40,454 nt of DNA, from assembly GCA_030149365.1 (NCBI GenBank), contig JASBRP010000020.1:1-40454 (forward strand). Direction: 5' to 3'. The notes under the pieces were generated by a model that ran no database searches, had not been told where the DNA came from, and was given only the letters and a program-made list of their open reading frames with translations. Below, in pieces: positions 1 through 7,614 of this stretch. Made by a program: the position numbers and the translations under genes. Every line of letters starts with the position of its first letter. Positions within the stretch are counted from its first letter, which is position 1. This DNA is from Solimonas sp. (lineage in GTDB: Bacteria > Pseudomonadota > Gammaproteobacteria > Nevskiales > Nevskiaceae).

Positions 1-10
1 CAGGCAGGTT

Positions 11-130
11 GCCCCGCCTCAGCGGGGCCGCGGATGGAGGGTGCCCTTTCTTTTTGGTTACTTTTTCTTCGCCTAGAGGCGCCTACTTTTGGTGGGCACG
101 CAAAGAAAAAGTGACTCGCCCTTAGGCGAA
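11..130. repeat. Intergenic inverted-repeat cluster
   Basis: Three nested inverted repeats are visible. A GC hairpin occupies 11-28 (7-bp arms GCCCCGC/GCGGGGC). GTTACTTTTTCTT at 57-69 faces AAGAAAAAGTGAC at 103-115 with 12 of 13 positions pairing. TTCGCCTA at 68-75 faces TAGGCGAA at 123-130. The T-rich/A-rich arms resemble dispersed intergenic repeats common in high-GC gammaproteobacteria. That resemblance is from memory and the copy number elsewhere is unknown. It could also terminate transcription entering from the left. Confidence 0.5.
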
Positions 131-221
131 ATAAACCAACAAAGATCAACCACACCTGACCGGCGTCGTCGCCGGCGCCACGGCTTCATTTACTCGATGA
201 AAGCGTCGCCCCTCACCCCAG

Positions 222-247
222 CCCTCTCCCCGTAAACGGGGAGAGGG
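222..247. repeat. REP-like hairpin, 12-bp perfect stem
   Basis: CCCTCTCCCCGT (222-233) and ACGGGGAGAGGG (236-247) form a perfect 12-bp stem around a 2-nt loop, 32 bp before the thioesterase start. A related hairpin with CCCTCTCCC/GGGAGAGGG arms lies at 40284-40306, so this is a dispersed palindromic family present at both ends of the window. Confidence 0.6.
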
Positions 248-279
248 AGAAACATCTAGTAGAGAGGTAGGATATCCAC

Positions 280-801
280 ATGAACCAGACCATCGCCCTC
301 CCCGCCCGCCCCGTGTCCTTCTCCGCCGTACGCGAGCAGGTCTACATGGTGTTTCCCAACGACCTCAACGCCAACGACACCGTCTTCGGCGGACTGATCA
401 TGGCGCAGATGGATCGCTTTGCCGCCGTGGTGGCCGACCGGCATGCCGGTGGTGTCTGCGTCACCGCCAGTGTCGACGCGGTACATTTCGTGGCGCCGGC
501 ACGGCGCGGCGACGTGCTGATCTTCAATGCCGCGGTCAATCGCGCCTGGACCACCTCGATGGAAGTGGGCGTGAAGGTCGACGCGCAGAGCTATGACGGC
601 AACAACCGCCGTCACATCCTCTCGGCGTATCTCACCTTCGTGGCGCTGGACAGCGCCGGCAAGCCGCGGCCGGTGGCGTCGCTGCAGCCGGAGACGGTGG
701 ACGAGAAGCGACGCTACGAGGAAGCGCAACTGCGCCGTGAGAATCGCCTGGCGCATGCGGAGAACATCCGCACGCTGCGCGCGTCGGGCGCCAAGAGCTA
801 G
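280..801 (+). CDS. Acyl-CoA thioesterase (hotdog fold)
   Basis: The 173-aa product fits a single-hotdog-domain acyl-CoA thioesterase of the YciA/BACH type, a cytosolic enzyme that hydrolyses acyl-CoA to free acid and CoA. The N-terminal half carries the expected pattern: FPNDLNANDTVFGG at about residues 25-38, with Asn and Asp near the start of the hotdog helix, then GGLIMAQMD. A later segment, ASVDAVHFVAPARRGD, matches the second conserved strand and turn. The Arg/Glu-rich C-terminal tail after about residue 140 is typical. The gene stands alone on the plus strand. Its stop (799-801) overlaps the stop of the convergent flavoprotein gene, so no terminator separates them. Substrate chain length cannot be told. 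Confidence 0.85.
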   Translation: MNQTIALPARPVSFSAVREQVYMVFPNDLNANDTVFGGLIMAQMDRFAAVVADRHAGGVCVTASVDAVHFVAPARRGDVLIFNAAVNRAWTTSMEVGVKVDAQSYDGNNRRHILSAYLTFVALDSAGKPRPVASLQPETVDEKRRYEEAQLRRENRLAHAENIRTLRASGAKS

Positions 802-2231
802 ATCAGGTACCGCAGGCGCTCGCCGGCAGGCTGCGACAGGGTCGCACGCAGGCTGTCGGCCAGCCGGGTCACGTGCTGGCGCAATTCCGGGACCGCCGTG
901 GCTTCCCAGTCTCGCGCCCGCAGGAAGGGGCCGACGTAGCGCAGCCATGGCGATGCGATGCCCTGTCCGTCGATCAGCGCATAGCTGTCGGGATCGATGC
1001 GCAAGCCCAGGCCCAGCTCGTCGGGCACGGCCAGGCCATCGCCGCGTAGGGCCGCGAGCAGCGGCTCGCGGGAGCGGCGCGTGTCGGCCTCGGGGCCGCT
1101 GCAGTTGATCACCGCGCCCACGTCCAGCCGCTCGGTGGCGGCGGCTCCTCGACGACGCAGTTCCACGATCACGCGATCCGGGCGCTCGTCGAAGCCGCAG
1201 ATGCGGCCGGCGACCAGGTGCAGGCTGCCCGAGGCGCGCTCCGCCTCGAAGCGCTGCCCCAGCTGCGGTGCGCAGCGGTGCCGGTGCACTTCCCAGTAAG
1301 GGCGCAGATGACGCATGAAGCGCCGGCGCTCGTGCCCGGACAATGCATGCCAGAGCGCGGGCGTCGGCCCGCGCAGCGCGCCGATGACATCACGCCAGTC
1401 GCCGCCCTGTCGCGCCGCATCCGCCACTGCCTCGCGCAGGGCACGCAGGTAGTGCCGGGCATTCGGGCGCTCCATCATGCGACGCGGCAGTTCGGCATCG
1501 TAGACCGGCGGCAGTTCCAGCTCGCGGTGCGCCAATGGCAGCAGGCCACGGCGGGACAGCGCATGGATCGGTGCCACGTGGCCGCGGGCGCGCAGGTCCA
1601 GCACGATGTCGAGCATGGTCAGGCCGCTGCCGATCAGCAGCACCGGCTGCTCGGATTTGACGCCCCAGAGCGCATCCGGCCGCCAGGGGTCGCGCACGTA
1701 GCGCGGGCTGCAGTAGAAACCGCGCTGCGGTTCCGGCACGGCGGGATCGGCCGGCGCGTAGTGGCCCAGCGCCAGCACCACCTGGTCGGCCCGCAGGCGG
1801 TCGCCGTTGGCCAGCCAGAGCTCGCCGCCGTGGCCGTCCGGCACCAGGCGCTCGACGTCGCCGACCACGGCACGGAACTGGCAGCCGGCGGGCGCGTTGA
1901 CCGCGGCCTCGGTGAGCAAGGTTTCCAGGTAGTCGCCGTAAAGGCGGCGCGAGACGAAGCTGCCGCCGCCGATGCGCGGATCGTGGCGCCGGGCGAACTC
2001 GAGGAAGCCTTCGTCCTCGCCAGGCAGCACGCCCATGCGCGCCGCCGGCACGTTGAGCACGTGGTTTTCCATGCGCGTGCCGTAGGCCACGCCGCGCGCC
2101 ATCAGGCCCGAGCGGTTGACCAGCACGATCTTGAGCGGCAGCACCGGCGGGCGGCGCAGCAGCTGCACGGCCAGCGCCGTGCCGCAGAAGCCGGCACCGA
2201 TGATCGCGATCGTGGTGCCGGCGGCGTTCAT
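798..2231 (-). CDS. FAD/NAD(P)-binding protein (NAD_binding_9 type)
   Basis: This is a 477-aa soluble flavoprotein. The start at 2231 gives MNAAGTTIAIIGAGFCGTA, with the dinucleotide-binding GxGxxG placed at residues 11-16 as expected. A second Rossmann motif, LLIGSGLTMLDIVLD, follows in the middle, and INCSGPEADT lies near the C-terminus. The family (FAD-NAD(P)-binding, sometimes labelled HpyO- or hydroxyacylglutathione-hydrolase-associated) has no settled substrate. The same frame stays open far upstream, but that part runs through the iminopeptidase gene. The start overlaps the iminopeptidase stop by 4 nt (ATGA), so the two are probably translationally coupled. The stop overlaps the thioesterase stop tail-to-tail (798-801). 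Confidence 0.8.
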   Translation of the reverse strand: MNAAGTTIAIIGAGFCGTALAVQLLRRPPVLPLKIVLVNRSGLMARGVAYGTRMENHVLNVPAARMGVLPGEDEGFLEFARRHDPRIGGGSFVSRRLYGDYLETLLTEAAVNAPAGCQFRAVVGDVERLVPDGHGGELWLANGDRLRADQVVLALGHYAPADPAVPEPQRGFYCSPRYVRDPWRPDALWGVKSEQPVLLIGSGLTMLDIVLDLRARGHVAPIHALSRRGLLPLAHRELELPPVYDAELPRRMMERPNARHYLRALREAVADAARQGGDWRDVIGALRGPTPALWHALSGHERRRFMRHLRPYWEVHRHRCAPQLGQRFEAERASGSLHLVAGRICGFDERPDRVIVELRRRGAAATERLDVGAVINCSGPEADTRRSREPLLAALRGDGLAVPDELGLGLRIDPDSYALIDGQGIASPWLRYVGPFLRARDWEATAVPELRQHVTRLADSLRATLSQPAGERLRYLI

Positions 2232-3175
2232 GGGCCGGCGAAGCGGTCGGTGGCCTCGACCAGCCGCGCCAGGATGCCGGGCTCGCTGGCGGCATGGCCG
2301 GCGTCGGCCACCACGTGGAGTTCCGCCTCCGGCCAGGCACGGTGCAGGTCCCAGGCCGACTTCATCGGGCAGACCACGTCGTAGCGTCCCTGCACGATCA
2401 CGCCGGGGACGCCCTTGAGGCGGTGTACGTTCTCCAGCAGCCAGTTGTCGCTTTCGAAGAAGCCGCCGTTGACGAAGTAGTGGCACTCGATGCGGGCGAA
2501 GGCCTCGGCGAAACGGTCCTCGCCGAAGCGCGACACCAGGTCGGAGGACGGGATCAGCTTGCTGGTGGCGCCTTCCCAGATGCTCCAGGCCCGGGCGGCG
2601 GCGCGGCGCACGGCCGCATCCTCGCTGGTCAGGCGCTGGTGGTAGGCACGCACGAAGTCGCCGCGCTCGGCCTCGGGAATGACGCTGGTGTAGTGCTCCC
2701 AGGCGTCCGGATAGATCCAGCTGGCGCCCTCCTGGTAGAACCAGTCGACCTCGGCGCGGCGCAGCAGGAAGATGCCGCGCAGCACCAGCGCCAGGCAGCG
2801 CCGCGGGTGCGTCACGGCGTAGGACAGCGCCAGCGTCGAACCCCAGGACCCCCCGAACACGACCCAGCGCTCGATGCCGAGCAGCTCGCGGATCTTCTCC
2901 ATGTCGGCCACCAGGTCCCAGGTGGTGTTCTCGCGCAGCTCCGCATGCGGCGTGGAACGGCCGCAGCCGCGCTGGTCGAACAGCACGATGCGGTATTTCT
3001 GCGGATTGAAGAACTGCCGCTGCCAGGGCTCGCAACCACCGCCGGGGCCTCCGTGCACGAACACCACCACCTTGCCCTGCGGATTGCCGCTCTCCTCGAT
3101 GTAGAGGTCGTGCAGTTCGGACACGCGCAGGCGATGGGTGCGATAGGGCTCGATGGCGGCGTAGGGTTGAGTCAT
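2228..3175 (-). CDS. pip: Proline iminopeptidase
   Basis: The 315-aa alpha/beta-hydrolase belongs to peptidase family S33. It releases N-terminal proline from peptides in the cytosol. Diagnostic motifs are the oxyanion-hole HGGPGGG (residues 41-47), DQRGCGRS (67-74), and the nucleophile elbow GGSWGS with Ser110. GRYDVVCP near residue 260 and DAGHA near 290 supply the catalytic Asp and His. I chose ATG at 3175, giving MTQPYAAIEPYRTHRL; a TTG five codons upstream (3190) is possible but less likely. The downstream flavoprotein gene overlaps by 4 nt. Transcription probably starts in the AT-rich intergenic stretch shared with divergent mltD. Confidence 0.9.
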   Translation of the reverse strand: MTQPYAAIEPYRTHRLRVSELHDLYIEESGNPQGKVVVFVHGGPGGGCEPWQRQFFNPQKYRIVLFDQRGCGRSTPHAELRENTTWDLVADMEKIRELLGIERWVVFGGSWGSTLALSYAVTHPRRCLALVLRGIFLLRRAEVDWFYQEGASWIYPDAWEHYTSVIPEAERGDFVRAYHQRLTSEDAAVRRAAARAWSIWEGATSKLIPSSDLVSRFGEDRFAEAFARIECHYFVNGGFFESDNWLLENVHRLKGVPGVIVQGRYDVVCPMKSAWDLHRAWPEAELHVVADAGHAASEPGILARLVEATDRFAGP

Positions 3176-3379
3176 GCGTTGACGATCCAAATGTTATTAA
3201 TTGTTGAATAATATTGTTGTTGTAATATATATTCACACCAATCAGGCAGTGCCCGCATGCGACGATGCGGCAAGCTGCACGGTCCGCGCGCCGGGTTCGT
3301 CATGGCGTAGAGGGGACCGGCACACTAATATCGTCGCAACGATGGCTGCGCACCGCGCGGCCCGGATTCATAGCAGCAA
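3176..3379. promoter_or_regulatory. Divergent pip/mltD intergenic region with AT-rich island
   Basis: This 204-bp spacer contains an island of about 45 bp that is almost pure A+T (3188-3235), which stands out sharply in this GC-rich DNA. On the plus strand TTGTTG (3201-3206) and TAATAT (3223-3228) are 16 bp apart and could be a sigma70 promoter for mltD with a leader of about 145 nt. A second TAATAT lies at about 3324. No convincing terminator or riboswitch was seen. The promoter assignment is by eye only. Confidence 0.4.
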
Positions 3380-5200
3380 ATGTCGGCCAGAAATTCCAGA
3401 ACGCGTCGCAGCATCTTAATCGTTTCCGCCCTCTGCTGCGGGTCCGCGCTCGCGGAACCGCCGCCGACGCTGGAGATGTCCTCCACGCTGTCGATGCCCC
3501 CGACCGCGGCGGGTGCCGCGCCGGCCACCGCGCCGTCCGTGCCGCCCACCGCCGCCAACCCGGCCGCGGTCCCGTTGCCGCCACCACCGCCCGTCGCCAC
3601 CGCTCCGGCGCCCCGGGCCCTGGTTACCGTGGCGGAGGACCCGGCCTCGCCCTTCACGCGCTATGCCTCGATGCAGCCGCGCGTGGATTTCTGGACGAAG
3701 ATCTTCGGCGAGTACTCCGAGCTGCAGAGCGTGGTCCACTCCGCCGAGTACACCGACAAGGTCTACGCCGTGCTGGACTTCCGCGGCGACGCCGTGCGCA
3801 TGAACCGCTTCGCGCTGGCCACCTGGCGCAGCAGCGAGGAAGAGCGCGTCAAGTCGCAGGTGGAGCGCCTGCTCAAATCGGTGCACGAGAAGCGCCGCAA
3901 CCCCGAGTCGATGAACGCCGACGAGCGCCGCATCTTCGACCTCTATGCCGACGTCAAGGACGACAACCGCTTCGAGAAGGCCATGGGCACCACGCGCGCC
4001 CAGCGCGGCCTGCACGAGCGTACCGAGGCGGCCCTGGCCACCTCCGGCAAGTACCTGCCGGAAATGGAGCGCATCTTCCGCGGCTACGGCCTGCCGGTGA
4101 AGCTGACGCGCCTGCCGCTGGTGGAGTCCAGCTTCAACGTCGAGGCCTACTCCAAGGTGGGCGCCGCCGGCCTGTGGCAGTTCATGCCCTCGTCGGCCAA
4201 GATCTACATGCGCCTGGACAACCTGGTGGACGACCGGCGCGATCCCTGGACCTCCACCGACGCCGCGGCGCGCCACCTGCGCGACGACTACCGCGTGCTC
4301 GGCGCCTGGCCGCTGGCGGTGACGGCCTACAACCACGGCCGTGGCGGTGTGTCGCGCGGCCTGCGCGAAACCGGCGGCACGGTGCTGCCGGACCTGATCC
4401 GCGACTACAAGGCCAAGACCTTCGGCTTCGCCTCCAAGAACTTCTACGCCGAGTTCCTGGCCGCGGCGGACGTGGAGCGCAACCACCAGAAGCATTTCGG
4501 CGAGGTCACGCGCAACGTGCCGGTGGCCTTCGACGTGGTCGAGACCAAGCACTACGTGCCCTACGAGACGCTGCGCCGCCTCTGCGGCGCCGACGACGAG
4601 CTGTTCCGCAAGCTCAACCCCGCCTACCGGCCGGAGGTCATCGAGGGCAAGCTCTACGTGCCGCCGGGACACCTGATCCGCGTGCCCGCCGGCAGCGCCA
4701 AGAGCTTCGACGTGGCCTACTCGAAACTCGACGCCGGCCAGCGCTTCGACAGCCAGCGCGTGATGTTCCTGCTGCACCGCGTGAAGCGCGGCGAGACCCT
4801 GGCCAAGCTGGCCAAGGAATATGGCGTCAGCCAGAGCTCGATCATGCGAGCCAATGGCCTGAAGAAGAACAGCAAGCTGCGCCTGGGGCAGGTGCTCAAG
4901 ATGCCGCCGCATGCCGAGTCCCGCCCCGGCCCCGTGACGGTGGCGCTGGGCGAGTCCAAGCCGCAGCAGACGCGCGAGCAGAAGCAGGCCGAGGCCACCG
5001 CCGAGAAGCGCGCCGCCAGCGCCAAGCCCTCGAAGAAGACCAAGAAGCCGCAATACCGGACGCACAAGGTCACCAGCGGCCAGACCCTGTCCGGCATCGC
5101 CGCGCGCTACGACGTGTCCGTGGACGAACTGCGTGCCGCCAACGGCCTGAAGAAGACCAGCGTGATCAAGCCGGGGCAGAAGCTGAAGGTGCCCAATTGA
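3380..5200 (+). CDS. mltD: Membrane-bound lytic murein transglycosylase D
   Basis: The 606-aa envelope enzyme cleaves the MurNAc-GlcNAc bond of peptidoglycan, forming 1,6-anhydro-MurNAc ends. Residues 1-25 look like a secretion signal (ILIVSALCCGSALAE). A Cys-Cys pair is present, but I see no clean lipobox. A Pro/Ala-rich linker covers residues 27-80. The SLT domain has LPLVESSFN with catalytic Glu249, GLWQFMPSSAK and AYNHG. Two LysM peptidoglycan-binding domains end the protein: HRVKRGETLAKLAKEYGV near 465 and HKVTSGQTLSGIAARYDV near 560, each closing with LGQVLKMP/PGQKLKVP. Upstream is the AT-rich divergent region. Small genes follow at 37-40 nt spacing and may be co-transcribed. Confidence 0.93.
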   Translation: MSARNSRTRRSILIVSALCCGSALAEPPPTLEMSSTLSMPPTAAGAAPATAPSVPPTAANPAAVPLPPPPPVATAPAPRALVTVAEDPASPFTRYASMQPRVDFWTKIFGEYSELQSVVHSAEYTDKVYAVLDFRGDAVRMNRFALATWRSSEEERVKSQVERLLKSVHEKRRNPESMNADERRIFDLYADVKDDNRFEKAMGTTRAQRGLHERTEAALATSGKYLPEMERIFRGYGLPVKLTRLPLVESSFNVEAYSKVGAAGLWQFMPSSAKIYMRLDNLVDDRRDPWTSTDAAARHLRDDYRVLGAWPLAVTAYNHGRGGVSRGLRETGGTVLPDLIRDYKAKTFGFASKNFYAEFLAAADVERNHQKHFGEVTRNVPVAFDVVETKHYVPYETLRRLCGADDELFRKLNPAYRPEVIEGKLYVPPGHLIRVPAGSAKSFDVAYSKLDAGQRFDSQRVMFLLHRVKRGETLAKLAKEYGVSQSSIMRANGLKKNSKLRLGQVLKMPPHAESRPGPVTVALGESKPQQTREQKQAEATAEKRAASAKPSKKTKKPQYRTHKVTSGQTLSGIAARYDVSVDELRAANGLKKTSVIKPGQKLKVPN

Positions 5201-5237
5201 TCGGCGGCTCCCGGCCCACGAACCCTGACGGCGGGAC

Positions 5238-5726
5238 ATGAACCTCGCCGTCCGGCCAGCGACGCTGCCCCTGTGGCTGCCGATCTGGCTGGTGGCGCTG
5301 CTGTTGCTGGCGAACCTCGGCCTGCTGCGCAAGGCGCCCGTGGACGTCACCGTCGCCCAGGCCATCGAGCGCTACGAGGGCCGCAACAGCGCCTGCGAGG
5401 TCACGCTGGAGCGGCAGGACCGCCCCTACGCCACCCGCAGGGCGGACATGGGTCTCTGCGAGCATCTTCACCAGGGCCAGCCGCTGGTGCTCACCGAAAC
5501 CCTGTGGCTGGACCGCTGGGTGCGCCTGGAAAACGCGAACGGCAAGAAGCTGGTGACCCTGAGCGACAACGAGATGCTGTTCGATGTCGCCTATATCGCC
5601 CTCGCCATCATCCTGCCACTGATGTTCACCCTCCGGCGCGGGCGCCGGCCTGCCGCCAACCTGTACGTACTGCTCGCGGCCGAAATCTTCGGCTGCCTCT
5701 ACTTCATCAACCGGCTGATCGGCTGA
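5238..5726 (+). CDS. Hypothetical inner-membrane protein
   Basis: I do not recognise the family of this 162-aa protein. It has one hydrophobic helix at about residues 12-30 (LWLPIWLVALLLLANLGLL). A polar domain of about 85 residues with two cysteines (residues 53 and 72) follows. Two more hydrophobic stretches lie near the end (VAYIALAIILPLMFTL and LYVLLAAEIFGCLYFI). The two cysteines may lie outside the membrane and pair, but this is inference. It starts 37 nt after mltD and is followed at 40 nt by the DUF1801 gene, so it is likely in the same transcript. Confidence 0.6.
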   Translation: MNLAVRPATLPLWLPIWLVALLLLANLGLLRKAPVDVTVAQAIERYEGRNSACEVTLERQDRPYATRRADMGLCEHLHQGQPLVLTETLWLDRWVRLENANGKKLVTLSDNEMLFDVAYIALAIILPLMFTLRRGRRPAANLYVLLAAEIFGCLYFINRLIG

Positions 5727-5766
5727 TCGCCGCCCGCTGCACCGGGTCGCTGCGGAGGATTCACGC

Positions 5767-6153
5767 ATGAAACCCCAGACCATCGACGCCTACATCGCCG
5801 GCTTTCCGCCCGAGGTACAGCCGATCCTGCAGCAGGTCCGCGCCACGATCCGCGCCGCCGCGCCCCAGGCCGAGGAACGGATCAGCTACCAGATGCCGGC
5901 CTTCTTCCAGGATGGCGTGCTGGCCTATTTCGGTGGATTCAAGAAGCACATCGGTTTCTATCCGCCGGTCACGGGGGATGACGCGCTGCTGCGTGAAGCG
6001 GCGCCCTATGCGGGAGAGAAGGGTAACCTGCGCTTCCCGCTGGACCGGCCGATTCCGTATGAGTTGATCCGGCGGATCGTGGAGGCGCGGCTGAGGGAAA
6101 AGACGGCCAAGTCCACGAAGGCAGAGCGCCTCCGGAAAGGTGCGGCCCAGTGA
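5767..6153 (+). CDS. DUF1801 / YdhG-like protein
   Basis: The 128-aa protein has the DUF1801 (YdhG/YjhG-like) signature. It opens with TIDAYIAGFPPEVQPILQQV, then AEERISYQMPAFFQDGVL, GGFKKHIGFYPP, and the closing KGNLRFPLDRPIPYELIRRI pattern. Members are small cytosolic proteins, some labelled iron chaperone because of distant similarity to frataxin; real function is unproven. A strong ribosome-binding site, GGAGGA, lies 8 nt before ATG 5767. The C-terminus is basic. The stop overlaps the GTG start of the next gene (GTGA), suggesting coupling. Confidence 0.82.
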   Translation: MKPQTIDAYIAGFPPEVQPILQQVRATIRAAAPQAEERISYQMPAFFQDGVLAYFGGFKKHIGFYPPVTGDDALLREAAPYAGEKGNLRFPLDRPIPYELIRRIVEARLREKTAKSTKAERLRKGAAQ

Positions 6154-6581
6154 GCAACAATGGGCCGTTCTACTACCGCGTTGCCATCATGGGGCACTGT
6201 GCCGAGGCTGAACTGCTCGATTTCTTCTCGCCCGTGACACAGCGGCAAGAAGGAGCGCGGCGAATCCATGTCCTTGACGATGGCTCCATGTTGCTACTGT
6301 CCGACGCGCCGCTGTCGGGTCAGGTCCATGCCGAACTCAGATGCTGCCTCCAGGTTGCCGGCGGAAAGGTCGGTTGGAACTCTCTGACCCAGCTTCAACG
6401 CCATGCCCATTCGCTAGGCCTGCATCTCATATCACGGCGCAATGGAGTCATCCTGCGCAATCATGGAGATTGCATGGACGATCTGTGGCATTCCAGGGCT
6501 TTCAAGCAAGCGGCACACCTCGCCCTGAACCCTGCAGATGATCAGTTCCGCGTGAGATTCCGAGAGCCATCCCGCGAATAA
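6150..6581 (+). CDS. Hypothetical protein, GTG start
   Basis: I do not recognise this 143-aa protein. It is soluble, with no signal or membrane segment. The start is GTG at 6150, overlapping the previous stop by 4 nt, with AAAGG (6136-6140) 9 nt upstream as ribosome-binding site. The sequence is rich in His and Cys (GHCAEAELLDFF, RCCLQVAG, RHAHSLGLH, NHGDCMDD). Its base composition is visibly less GC-rich than its neighbours, with many A/T third positions, which hints at later acquisition. The coding call rests on the coupled start, the ribosome-binding site and an uninterrupted frame. Confidence 0.55.
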   Translation: MSNNGPFYYRVAIMGHCAEAELLDFFSPVTQRQEGARRIHVLDDGSMLLLSDAPLSGQVHAELRCCLQVAGGKVGWNSLTQLQRHAHSLGLHLISRRNGVILRNHGDCMDDLWHSRAFKQAAHLALNPADDQFRVRFREPSRE

Positions 6582-6593
6582 GGACGGCCGGAC

Positions 6594-6989
6594 ATGAACT
6601 CGATCCTCGTTCCCCTTCTGATCGGCATTGCCCAGACGCGGTCTGCAGACGCCTATCTGCGCGCCCAGGATGAAGTCCTGCCGACGGCTGCCTCACAGTA
6701 CGAGTTGCTGCTCGTGGATGCACGCCAACTGGATGAACCCGCATTGCGCATGGAGGCTCTTGGAATAGTCGCCCTGCTGTCGCGGGAAGACGCCTGGGCG
6801 TTGCTACTCGGCAGTGCGCAGGACGATCCGGACCCGGCCGTGGCGGAACACGCCAGGGCCCTGCTCTACCATCTCGACGTCGCCCGGAATGTGCGCGAGT
6901 CCGGCCGGATGTCGGTGGAGCAATTTGCCGCCTACCAGGCCAGGCTGCGCCGGCAGCGTGCCGAGGCGCGCCTCGCTCAGAGGAAATAG
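6594..6989 (+). CDS. Hypothetical helical protein
   Basis: This 131-aa, probably all-helical protein has no assignable family. The sequence has a HEAT-like feel: ALRMEALGIVALLSREDAWALLLGSA and DPAVAEHARALLYHLDV resemble consecutive helical hairpins. An Arg/Gln/Ala-rich basic tail follows (YQARLRRQRAEARLAQRK). It lies 12 nt after the preceding hypothetical gene with AAGGACGG upstream of ATG 6594. Its last 13 nt overlap the end of the convergent DUF456 gene. Like its partner it uses more A/T third positions than the flanks, so the two may have arrived together. Confidence 0.5.
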   Translation: MNSILVPLLIGIAQTRSADAYLRAQDEVLPTAASQYELLLVDARQLDEPALRMEALGIVALLSREDAWALLLGSAQDDPDPAVAEHARALLYHLDVARNVRESGRMSVEQFAAYQARLRRQRAEARLAQRK

Positions 6990-7468
6990 GACAGCACGAA
7001 GATGCCGATCATGGCGAAGGACAGCGCGATCTTCGCCAGCGTGCCGAACAGCAGGCCCAGCCAGGTGGCGATGCCGACCTTCGCCGCCTGGCCGCTGTCG
7101 CCCCGCACGGACAGCTCGCCGATCACCGCGCCGGCGAAGGGGCCGAGCAGCAGGCCCGGAATGCCGAAGAAGATGCCGACGATGCTGCCGATCAGCGCGC
7201 CCCAGATCGCGCGCGGGCTGGCACCGACGCGCTTGGCCCCCGCCGCGCTGGCGACGAAATCCACGATCACCGACAGCAGTGTCAGCACGCCGAGCAGGCC
7301 CATGGTGAAGCCGCCGACGCGCTCGTAGCCGTCGATCCAGGCGGCCAGCCACAGGCCGATGAAGATCATCGGCACGCCGGGCAGGATCGGCAGGATGGTG
7401 CCGGCCAGACCAACGCCGACCAGCAGTAAGACGACGATCCACAGCCAGGCAGAGAGTGTCGCGTCCAT
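6977..7468 (-). CDS. DUF456 membrane protein
   Basis: The 163-aa integral membrane protein fits DUF456. It has about four to five hydrophobic helices rich in Gly: LWIVVLLLVGVGLAGTILPILPG, then VPMIFIGLWLAAW, a long central helix, and a glycine-zipper-like GALIGSIVGIFFGIPGLLLGPFAGAVIG. The function of the family is unknown. GGGGA sits 8 nt before ATG 7468. It lies 146 bp downstream of the last gene of the Ter locus on the same strand, so it could receive read-through, but nothing ties it functionally to Ter. Confidence 0.8.
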   Translation of the reverse strand: MDATLSAWLWIVVLLLVGVGLAGTILPILPGVPMIFIGLWLAAWIDGYERVGGFTMGLLGVLTLLSVIVDFVASAAGAKRVGASPRAIWGALIGSIVGIFFGIPGLLLGPFAGAVIGELSVRGDSGQAAKVGIATWLGLLFGTLAKIALSFAMIGIFVLSYFL

Positions 7469-7614
7469 TCAAGTCATCCCCATCGTGCCGACCGTCGCAG
7501 CTTGCATCCTTGGCGCATAGGGCCGCAATCCGGGGGCGCTCCACAGAGCCTGCCCGGCATCGTTGCCTGGATCGACCCGAAGCAAGCCAGGCTGCCGGGA
7601 GGCCCCGTCGACGC

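Noticed and set aside
798..3236. One 812-aa flavoprotein reading through the iminopeptidase gene
   Set aside because: The first part is the iminopeptidase in a wrong frame; the Rossmann start at 2231 is the natural N-terminus.
3265..5241. Open frames of about 650 aa in other frames of mltD, on both strands
   Set aside because: Arg/Ala/Gly- and His/Gln-rich shadows; mltD has SLT and LysM motifs.
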